A stretch of 12,918 nt of DNA from Geobacter sp. (GTDB lineage Bacteria > Desulfobacterota > Desulfuromonadia > Geobacterales > DSM-12255), in assembly GCA_012026855.1 (NCBI GenBank), contig VEOV01000035.1, forward strand, positions 1-12,918, in the 5' to 3' direction. Below the pieces are notes generated by a model. The model was not told the DNA's origin, did no database searches, and saw only the letters and a list, made by a program, of their open reading frames with translations. The translations under genes and the position numbers were made by a program. This document shows, piece by piece, positions 1-5,799 of this stretch. The stretch's first letter is position 1; each line of letters opens with the position of its first letter.

Positions 1-1
1 G

Positions 2-601
2 TTCATGGCAACATTTATTTTTTTGGGGCTGCAATTTTCTACTGCTAAATTTCGTCCAGTTGGTGTGCTCGTTATGCCTGTGGTTTTTGTCTTGATGGGC
101 TGGGCGGGCACGCTCATGAAAGAGGTGGCTTCAACTCTCGCGCCAGCTCTGCAGAGTGGCTGGATCTGGGTGCATATTCTCGGGGCGTCATCAGGTTTTG
201 CTGCTGTGTTGGTGGCGGCCGGATTGAGTCTTGTCTATCTGCTCAAGGAGAAAAAAAGTGGCGGCATTTACGATCGTCTGCCCGGTCTGGCCGACATAGA
301 TAATATGGCTTATCGATTTATTGCAGGTGGCTTTATATTGTTTGGCTTGATGATGGTGTCCGGCTGTTTCTGGTCCAATCAGGTAAAGGGTAGTTACTGG
401 GGATGGGATCCGGTGGAGGTCTGGTCGCTGATATCTTGGCTCACATACGGCATCTATCTCCATCTCAGGGTGACTATGGGGTGGCGGGGTAGAAGCCTTG
501 CCTGGTATGCCCTTATTGCTCTTGTGGCCATGGTTGTCAGCTACTGGGGTATCCCGTTTACCATGGAGACTTTTCACTCAGGTTTCAGGATCGAACACTA
601 A
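2..601 (+). CDS. ccsA: CcsA/ResC-type cytochrome c biogenesis protein, 3' part
   Basis: This is the C-terminal part of a CcsA/CcmC-superfamily integral membrane protein, which in System II cytochrome c maturation works with a CcsB/ResB partner to export heme and attach it to apocytochromes. The reading frame is open to the left edge, so the gene starts upstream; about 199 codons are visible. From the ATG at 5 there are about five hydrophobic segments. The tryptophan-rich WWD heme motif (WGWDPVEVW) lies at residues 132-140. Two likely heme-ligand histidines flank it, in WVHILG (residue 57) and TFHSGF (residue 191). The family C-terminus appears complete and ends in TAA at 599-601. The protein would sit in the cytoplasmic membrane facing the periplasm. 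The partner gene is not visible. Family naming (CcsA versus CcsB) varies among annotations. Confidence 0.9.
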   Translation, partial: FMATFIFLGLQFSTAKFRPVGVLVMPVVFVLMGWAGTLMKEVASTLAPALQSGWIWVHILGASSGFAAVLVAAGLSLVYLLKEKKSGGIYDRLPGLADIDNMAYRFIAGGFILFGLMMVSGCFWSNQVKGSYWGWDPVEVWSLISWLTYGIYLHLRVTMGWRGRSLAWYALIALVAMVVSYWGIPFTMETFHSGFRIEH

Positions 602-792
602 GGAACTGTAGACAAATAACAGGTGTGCCTTGCCTCTCATCTTCAGGTCATCTTTAGCCGAGGTCCATCCCTCAAGGCCTCAACGGGGCTTGAGTTCCGC
701 CCGTGGTTAATTTCAATCAGTTCAGCCAAATCTGTCCTAAACCTGAGGATAATTTGATCGTGTTACCTATTTGCAACTCGTAAGGATAAACA
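602..792. other. Intergenic spacer between ccsA and the interrupted radical SAM gene
   Basis: No gene is supported here. An imperfect hairpin at 671-694 (CTCAAG paired with CTTGAG, then a mismatch and two or three more pairs) is not followed by a T run, so it is not a convincing intrinsic terminator. The sequence at 760-786, GTGTTAC-N13-GTAAGGA, resembles the NikR-type inverted repeat found upstream of cbiM, but the right half matches only 4 of 7 bases and overlaps the ribosome binding site of the next gene. An AAGGA Shine-Dalgarno lies at 782-786, ahead of the ATG at 793. I see no strong sigma-70 promoter. Confidence 0.5.
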
Positions 793-2130
793 ATGAAACT
801 TGCAATTATTTTCCCTCCTCTACCTTTCGGTTGGACACCGGTTGCTCCTCCCATTCTCGAATATCTTGCTGCGTTGACTCGGCGGGAAGATCCTTCAATA
901 GAGATTGAAGTATATAGCGCAAGTGCTACGCCTGATGTGTTTGATACCCTTGAATGCGATCTGGCTGCAATCAGCCTTTTGACGCCAACCTCTGTCGGCG
1001 GTTACACAATTGCTGCCAAGCTCCGGTCTCGCGGAGCAAAGGTTGTTTTCGGTGGAATCCATGCTTCACTGCTCCCAGATGAGGCAATTCAGCATGGCGA
1101 TGCCGTGGTTGTGGGTGAAGCGGAACCGAGTTGGCCTCAGGTATAGCGGGATTTCAAGGCAGGCAGAAAGGAGCGGTACTACCACAGCGACCGGCCGCAG
1201 CTTGATGATCTGCCGACTCCACTGTACGGTATGCTTAAACATGGGCATCAATTCCGGGTGTTAAACACCTCTCGTGGCTGCCCTTACAACTGTACATTTT
1301 GCTCGGTCAAACCGTTTATGGGGGGGGACATACGCTTTCGTCCCATCGATCACATTGTCCGCGACGTGTCAGCAATTCCTGAAAAGATGTACATCAACGG
1401 AGACGAGAACATCTGGTGGCAGGGGTTTGAACAGCGCGCGATTGACATGTTTACTGCGCTTAAAGGGAGCGGTAAAAAATGGATGGGGTTTGGCAGCCTT
1501 CGCCCCGTGCTGACACCTGCAGGCTCACGGATGCTCAATGCTGCCCGGGAAAGTGGCATGTTGACCGTATGGGTGGGATGGGATGCCATCTCTGACGATG
1601 CCCTCACTGCCTATCGGGCCGATGGTAAAATCGGTGTTGATCGTGAGCGGGCTATCAGAACCTTGCGAGATCACGGCATTGATGTGTCGCTTTTTTATAT
1701 GGTGGGCGGCAGAAACGATTCTCTTGAGGATTTCAAGCGTTCGGTTGAGTTGGCGGACCGGCTCGGGGTCAGCATGCATCCATCGTTACTGGTACCATAC
1801 CCTGGGACGGAGTTGCGCCGACAGTATGAACCGTACCTTTACAAAGAGCTGGGCTGGGAGTACTACACAGGTGCATATGCCCTGTTTGAGCACCCTGATC
1901 CACGGATGACACCGGAAGTGCGCGAAGAGGCGTTTTATGAAAGCTCTCTGGAGATACTTAGTACCTGGAGGATTTTGAGTCATATGCGCCACGTGCCTCT
2001 GTCAGGGTTTCCATATGCCCATATTTTGTCACTCATGAATCAACTGCCGGTCCGGACAGGGATGCGAATCGCCTATGAGAAATGGAAGGCAGAGAGAGTC
2101 GCTGTGAGGGCAAAACAGCTGCCGGGTTAA
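793..2130 (+). pseudogene. B12-binding radical SAM protein interrupted by an in-frame TAG
   Basis: The frame starting with ATG 793 (AAGGA about 6 nt upstream) encodes an N-terminal cobalamin-binding Rossmann-like domain to about residue 117, with GGIHASLLPDEA and VVGEAEPSW typical of B12-radical SAM proteins. It then meets TAG at 1144-1146 (codon 118). Exactly the same frame continues to TAA at 2128-2130 with no other stop. It resumes RDFKAG and then gives the radical SAM 4Fe-4S motif CPYNCTFC (Cys163, 167 and 170, counting the amber). The whole would be 445 residues, normal for the family. Family members usually read like QVLxDF at this spot, so one change such as TTG to TAG would explain it. 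The N-terminal domain lacks the DxHxxG base-off cobalamin motif, as is common in this group. The downstream ATG 1231 has no Shine-Dalgarno. It could be a recent nonsense pseudogene, a sequencing error, or a readthrough gene. Substrate unknown. Confidence 0.8.
1144..1146 (+). other. In-frame amber codon between the B12 and radical SAM domains
   Basis: TAG at codon 118 of the 793-2130 reading frame, directly after WPQV and before RDFKAG. Coding potential and frame are preserved on both sides, and the interruption lies at the linker between two domains. No insertion, deletion or repeat is visible around it. Confidence 0.9.
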
Positions 2131-2155
2131 TAGAATTGATTAAATAACGGAATTG

Positions 2156-2199
2156 AATGGCAGCCAATGCAGATGCTTGCATTGGCTGCCATTTTAATT
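2156..2199. terminator. Strong hairpin terminator between convergent genes
   Basis: The arms 2156-2171 and 2178-2193 form a perfect 16-bp stem (core ATGGCAGCCAATGCA) around a 6-nt loop at 2172-2177. On the plus strand it is followed by TTTTAATT, so it can end transcription of the interrupted radical SAM gene that stops at 2130. On the minus strand the following sequence is only mildly T-rich, so termination of the converging luxE-like operon, whose last stop is at 2215, is plausible but weaker. Confidence 0.85.
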
Positions 2200-2214
2200 G
2201 GAGTTGGGCAGGCA

Positions 2215-2451
2215 TTACTGAGTTCTGCTCAAGATAGCGTATATCAAGCCGGCGCAACGCTTGAGCAGTATGCCTGGGATTACTGCCGCCAGGTGGTAGG
2301 GGAGAAATTGCCGCAGGGAAACATCCCACCCCAGCAGGTATTTAACCAGAGCATAAATTATCCATACGGCACCGCCGAGGTAAAAAAGAACGGTTCCTGC
2401 CTTTGCAATTGATTCTTGTCGCACCTTTCCAAAAAGCTTGCTGCTGATCAC
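2215..2451 (-). CDS. Small two-TM membrane protein, unknown function
   Basis: A 78-residue protein starting with GTG (complement of 2449-2451). The start overlaps the TGA of the upstream luxE-like gene by 4 nt (GTGA), so the two are almost certainly translationally coupled. There are two hydrophobic stretches, about residues 17-40 (VLFYLGGAVWIIYALVKYLL) and 50-74, joined by a short polar turn. The N-terminus is basic and there is no signal peptidase site. I do not recognise a family. The length, hydrophobicity pattern and overlap support a real gene rather than a chance frame. By context it may serve as a membrane anchor or partner for the acyl-activating enzyme encoded just before it, but that is inference. 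It ends 22 bp from the hairpin at 2156-2193. Confidence 0.72.
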   Translation of the reverse strand: MISSKLFGKVRQESIAKAGTVLFYLGGAVWIIYALVKYLLGWDVSLRQFLPYHLAAVIPGILLKRCAGLIYAILSRTQ

Positions 2452-3929
2452 TGTTTCTTTTTGCTATCAGGAGTTTTTTCTGACTGTAATCCCGCCGGAT
2501 GATCAACCAGTTTCTGTTTTTCAGCTTCCTGGACATACCACTCAAGAGGCCTTTCCGTCTGATCCTTAAAGGTGTTAAGTGCTTCATCCCTCATCTGGGC
2601 AGCTTCTGCGCTGGCCTGGGAAACTAGAATTTCATCAACTACCTGCGGGCAGGAAGCGACTGAGCCTGGTCTGGCTTCAATCTCTTCATGGATGCTAGGT
2701 TCAACTTTCGGGTCTTTGGCAAAGCGCATTTTCAGGTCGATGGAGAAGTTAGTATAGGCTTCGAGCATACGGAATATGGTGGAGTCGCCCATGGGACCCA
2801 TGGTGCGCTCTTCATCAGGAAGAGGGGAGACTTTGCCGTTTTCAATCTTGGCACGCCCGACCATTTCACAGCCGCTACCGTTATCTGTGGTATAACCGAG
2901 GTTGTCAGTAATGACTGCCAGCACTGTTGGCACGTTGGCCAAGTCCCAGTGTGCGAGCAGACCGACCTCGCCATCCGGCAGGGGGCTCAAATTGTCAATA
3001 TCCATGGCAATAACCCGCGACCAAGGAGGCACCGGACGGGTACGCTTACGCGGCGGAAGCCCTTTGACGATCCGGCGTAGAGAGTCATCAAAAAGGTTGG
3101 TAGCGGTTTCTGCTTCACCAAGGACATTTACGCAGTGGCTGTCGGGAATATCCAGAATCTCCTTGACCATGGCATAGTAGTCATCCCGGGTCACAACCCC
3201 AAAACGCCCGCGATAACCGCCACCATCGCAGATGCGGCTACCAGGAGGTAGTTTGAATTTGATCTTTTTGCGGCGGCAGGACTGAAAAAAGTAGACGTAA
3301 GCGGCAGTAGCACCGATCAATGCTACCGGTATGCCACTGGCTTCTGATTCACGCAGAGCCTTGAGCAGGTTTTTTACATCTATGCCGCTTCTGCCAAGGA
3401 GAAAGATACTGTCTTCGGTGCCGAAATGAGTCCTGGTCTGATCCATGCCGATAGCCATGCCCATAGAGGGGGCCAGTTGAGGACTTGGTGCCAGGATAAG
3501 GATGCGGCAACGTTTGCCTTCTTCAAAGTCAGGGAAGAGATATGAGGCGGTCATTTTCTTGTTGGCCCCGAAGACTAGCTTTTTACCATCCTCGTCGCGG
3601 AAGATACGACCTCTCTGGGTCAGACTTGTTGTGCCGCCCGTCAGGCAGGACATGACCGATTGTTCAAGTGGGAATGATGCTACCAAGTGGGTTTTAAACA
3701 CGTCGTTGTAAACCATGGGGATGTCCTGCCAGCGGCTAACGTCCCCAGGTTTAATTTTTTTTATGTCGCAGAACTCACGATAAATTTTGTTGGTCGAATA
3801 CTGCAGCGCAAACATCTGCAGGCTGTAATCGTTGAATTGAGCATCAGTCAGTTCGGCGTCGACGCCAGCTTCAATTATGCGGAGGACTTCTTCAGTCAAT
3901 TTATGAGTGAGATTTTGGTTCGAAGGCAT
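2448..3929 (-). CDS. LuxE-like acyl-protein synthetase (ANL-type adenylating enzyme)
   Basis: A 493-residue protein related to LuxE, the acyl-protein synthetase of the bioluminescence fatty-acid reductase complex, which activates a fatty acid as acyl-AMP and transfers it to a cysteine. Visible support: a nucleotide-binding loop SCLTGGTTSLTQ at residues 94-105 in the place of the LuxE/PaaK TSGTTG loop; CDGGGYRGRF at 234-243 matching the LuxE GGGWK region; VNVLGEAE at 267-274 matching the adenylate-binding motif that ends in Glu; and YTTDN-GCEMVGRAK at 346-361 like the C-terminal LuxE motif. It is about 110 residues longer than LuxE, with a polar Lys-rich C-terminus after about residue 400. It appears cytosolic. 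The start ATG at 3927-3929 is preceded by AGGAG at a 6-nt spacing. There is no luxC reductase or luxD thioesterase nearby, so the product could be an acyl-protein, an acyl-CoA or something else. Confidence 0.8.
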   Translation of the reverse strand: MPSNQNLTHKLTEEVLRIIEAGVDAELTDAQFNDYSLQMFALQYSTNKIYREFCDIKKIKPGDVSRWQDIPMVYNDVFKTHLVASFPLEQSVMSCLTGGTTSLTQRGRIFRDEDGKKLVFGANKKMTASYLFPDFEEGKRCRILILAPSPQLAPSMGMAIGMDQTRTHFGTEDSIFLLGRSGIDVKNLLKALRESEASGIPVALIGATAAYVYFFQSCRRKKIKFKLPPGSRICDGGGYRGRFGVVTRDDYYAMVKEILDIPDSHCVNVLGEAETATNLFDDSLRRIVKGLPPRKRTRPVPPWSRVIAMDIDNLSPLPDGEVGLLAHWDLANVPTVLAVITDNLGYTTDNGSGCEMVGRAKIENGKVSPLPDEERTMGPMGDSTIFRMLEAYTNFSIDLKMRFAKDPKVEPSIHEEIEARPGSVASCPQVVDEILVSQASAEAAQMRDEALNTFKDQTERPLEWYVQEAEKQKLVDHPAGLQSEKTPDSKKKQ

Positions 3930-4323
3930 GGCAGGCTCCTGCTGGTTAGTATTCCCCGAAGGGATTTAACGCCACTTTATTTTAAAGAAAAACAGTAACA
4001 TATAAATTAACTATAAGAAAAGTGTTCATTGTGCTGATAGATGTTGCAATTTTGGAGCCAGACCCTAGGGGGATTTGATCTGCCTAAAACGCGTACGTTC
4101 AGGGTGTTGCGTCATTACGGGGGAGGCACGATGTGTTGCGCTGGTGCTTAATATTGAGGCATGCTCTGCTGCTATTTTGTGCATGTTGCGTAACTGTAGC
4201 ATTGTTGAACAATTGTCGGGGGGGCAATTGAGATGCCAGATTAGCATTTGCATTTAGAAGTAATGTCATAATAGACTAGTTGATTATTGTTTGAAAAGTT
4301 TATTTGCTGGAAGCGGAGTGGTT
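3930..4323. other. 394-bp AT-rich divergent intergenic region
   Basis: This spacer separates the minus-strand luxE-like operon from the plus-strand operon starting at 4324. I see no convincing gene; frames of about 60 codons on both strands lack ribosome binding sites and family resemblance. It contains AT-rich stretches near 3975-4025 that could hold the luxE-like promoter on the minus strand. There is a small CCC-TTCG-GGG hairpin in the luxE leader (about 3953-3965), two CAATTG palindromes flanking a seven-G run (about 4209-4230), and an extended -10-like element at 4264-4272. There is no recognisable riboswitch. Confidence 0.5.
4264..4272 (+). promoter_or_regulatory. Possible extended -10 promoter for the 4324 operon
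   Basis: TGTCATAAT matches the extended -10 consensus TGNTATAAT with one mismatch, and would start RNA near 4279, about 45 nt before the ATG at 4324. No good -35 box is found at the usual distance, which extended -10 promoters tolerate. Confidence 0.35.
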
Positions 4324-4674
4324 ATGAGCTTGAGAAAGAGTCTGGTCGTTGTAAACGGCTTTGTTCATGATTTTGCAGCTGGAATCTGGTTGGCAGCCAT
4401 TGTTGCCATAGCATGGCTCCACGATGCACACCTTTTGGAGCCTTCGACTACAGCGGTACTTAACTTGCTGGAGCGGCGTCTTTTCTGGAGCAGTGTTGCA
4501 GCTGCCGTGCTAATCATGGCAACCGGTGCCGGGAGAACCTTTACCTATGTGGATAACTGGTATGGCGAAGATGCCGAAGCGGCAAGGCGTAGAGCGTTAA
4601 TTGTCAAACATGTTATCCTGTTTACAGCTTACGGTGTCGGTTATCTTTGGGTGTGGCAGAAGGTGTTTCATTGA
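4324..4674 (+). CDS. Small three-TM membrane protein, CopD-like appearance
   Basis: A 116-residue integral membrane protein. The frame is open further upstream, but ATG 4324 is chosen because GGAG precedes it by about 5 nt. Hydrophobic segments lie at about residues 10-32, 54-70 and 92-112. Histidines at or near membrane ends (15, 33, 37 and 96) and the arrangement VHDFAAGIWL ... ALIVKHVILF recall the CopD/DUF2269 kind of heme- or copper-associated membrane proteins. The resemblance is by eye and weak, so treat the family as unknown. The stop codon overlaps the TTG start of the following serine hydrolase gene (TTGA), indicating one operon and coupled translation. Confidence 0.72.
   Translation: MSLRKSLVVVNGFVHDFAAGIWLAAIVAIAWLHDAHLLEPSTTAVLNLLERRLFWSSVAAAVLIMATGAGRTFTYVDNWYGEDAEAARRRALIVKHVILFTAYGVGYLWVWQKVFH
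4658..4663 (+). promoter_or_regulatory. Shine-Dalgarno deciding a TTG start at 4671
   Basis: AGAAGG lies 7 nt before TTG 4671, inside the end of the preceding gene. Other in-frame candidates, TTG 4647 and GTG 4653, lack such a site. This fixes the start of the serine hydrolase and gives a 4-nt gene overlap. Confidence 0.6.
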
Positions 4675-5684
4675 GCTTGGCAGCTTCTAAGCGATGGTTT
4701 AAACGGTCTCTGTATTTACTGGCCGGGTTTCTATTGATTGGAGTTGGCTGGCAAGGCCACGCCTTGATGCAAACTGCTTCCAGTGAGAAGAAGCTTGTCA
4801 GGGGGGCAAAGAAGTTCCGGTTTACTTCACCGTTGCTTGATGTGGCATTGCCTGAAGGGGTGTCTATTCGCAATGAGCCGATTCCTTTCAGGTACAAGAT
4901 AAAATCTTATGTTGACCATATTGAGCACGCCAATGGGATTACCCGTGTATCTGTGTATTTCCGCGACCTGAACGATGGACCATGGTTTGGTATCAATGCA
5001 GAGCGCGAGTTTGATGGCGCAAGCTTGCTGAAGGTGCCGGTCATGATTGCCTGGCTTAAGCGAGCAGAGAAACATCCGGAAATACTGAAGCGCGTTTATA
5101 TTTATGATGGCAAATACGATTTGACCAGTTTGCAGGGGATAAAGCCAAACAGAACTCTTTCAAGTGGAGTTGGCTATAAGGTTGAAGATTTACTGCATTA
5201 TATGCTTAGTCATTCGGATAATAATGCTACCAAGATACTGTATGACAATCTCAGTTCAGACGAAATATCTGAAGTGCTGGAAAATATGGATGTTACCAAT
5301 AATCCAAGCGATAACAGCAATCTAATTTCTCTGATAGGTTATTCCGGGTTTTTCCGCATTCTCTACAACGCGTCGTTTCTTAACCGAGAAATGTCCGAAA
5401 AGGCCTTGGAATTTTTAGCAATTGAGGATTTTCCCCAGGGCATTGCTGCCGGAGTTCCCAAGGGGGTTCCGATCGCTGCCAAGTTCGGAGAATTTGTTCA
5501 CGGCAACAACGGGGCGGACAAGGAGTTGCACGAATTTGGTATCGTTTACCATCCAGGGGGGCCATATATTCTCGGTATCATGACCGAGGGGGATAATTTT
5601 GAGCGCCAGGGGGAGGTTATCAGGGTTATTTCTGCGATGGTATATTCCGAGGTGTCTACAAGCATAACGAAAAACAGCCGATGA
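4671..5684 (+). CDS. Membrane-anchored class A beta-lactamase-like serine hydrolase
   Basis: A 337-residue protein from TTG 4671. An N-terminal basic stretch and hydrophobic helix (about residues 11-27, LYLLAGFLLIGVGW) act as a signal anchor, placing the domain in the periplasm. The PF13354-like serine hydrolase signature is present: SLLK at residues 118-121 (nucleophile Ser and Lys of SxxK) and SDN at 182-184. The third motif reads KFG at 271-273 instead of KTG/KSG. No clear ExxLN omega-loop glutamate, needed for deacylation by true class A beta-lactamases, follows SDN. So it is more likely a cell-wall or other peptidase/esterase-type enzyme, or a penicillin-binding relative, than a resistance enzyme. 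It overlaps the preceding small membrane-protein gene. A 115-bp gap without a visible terminator leads to the BchE-like gene, so partial co-transcription is possible. Substrate unknown. Confidence 0.82.
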   Translation: MSLAASKRWFKRSLYLLAGFLLIGVGWQGHALMQTASSEKKLVRGAKKFRFTSPLLDVALPEGVSIRNEPIPFRYKIKSYVDHIEHANGITRVSVYFRDLNDGPWFGINAEREFDGASLLKVPVMIAWLKRAEKHPEILKRVYIYDGKYDLTSLQGIKPNRTLSSGVGYKVEDLLHYMLSHSDNNATKILYDNLSSDEISEVLENMDVTNNPSDNSNLISLIGYSGFFRILYNASFLNREMSEKALEFLAIEDFPQGIAAGVPKGVPIAAKFGEFVHGNNGADKELHEFGIVYHPGGPYILGIMTEGDNFERQGEVIRVISAMVYSEVSTSITKNSR

Positions 5685-5712
5685 TTCAAGGCAGGGCATG
5701 GCGGTAAGAAAA

Positions 5713-5742
5713 TTGCAGACAAAAAGCTTTAAACAAGATAAT
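5713..5742 (+). promoter_or_regulatory. Possible sigma-70 promoter for the BchE-like gene
   Basis: GATAAT at 5737-5742 matches the -10 consensus at 5 of 6 positions. TTGCAG at 5713-5718, 18 nt upstream, is a weak -35. Transcription would begin near 5749, about 50 nt ahead of the ATG. Confidence 0.35.
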
Positions 5743-5799
5743 ATTGGTACTGTTTGTTAAAAATATTTTCCGACGCTGGTCTGTTGGACAAGGATTTAT

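Noticed and set aside
671..694. Terminator after ccsA
   Set aside because: The stem has a mismatch after 6 bp and no T run follows, so it is at most a weak hairpin.
602..792. Cobalamin or nickel riboswitch upstream of the B12 radical SAM gene
   Set aside because: No B12-box or paired-stem pattern typical of these riboswitches could be seen; the same holds for the leader of cbiM.
1231..2130. Independent gene starting at ATG 1231
   Set aside because: No Shine-Dalgarno before it, and the 84 nt preceding it are in frame and encode conserved linker residues of the same protein; better read as the second half of the interrupted gene.
4125..4139. Sigma-54 promoter-like GGCACG...TTGC
   Set aside because: The distance between GG and GC is 11 nt instead of 10, which sigma-54 promoters do not tolerate well, and the leading T is missing.
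4065..4257. Two short open frames of about 60 codons in the 3930-4323 spacer
   Set aside because: They lie on opposite strands over the same bases, lack Shine-Dalgarno sequences and show no domain or membrane pattern.
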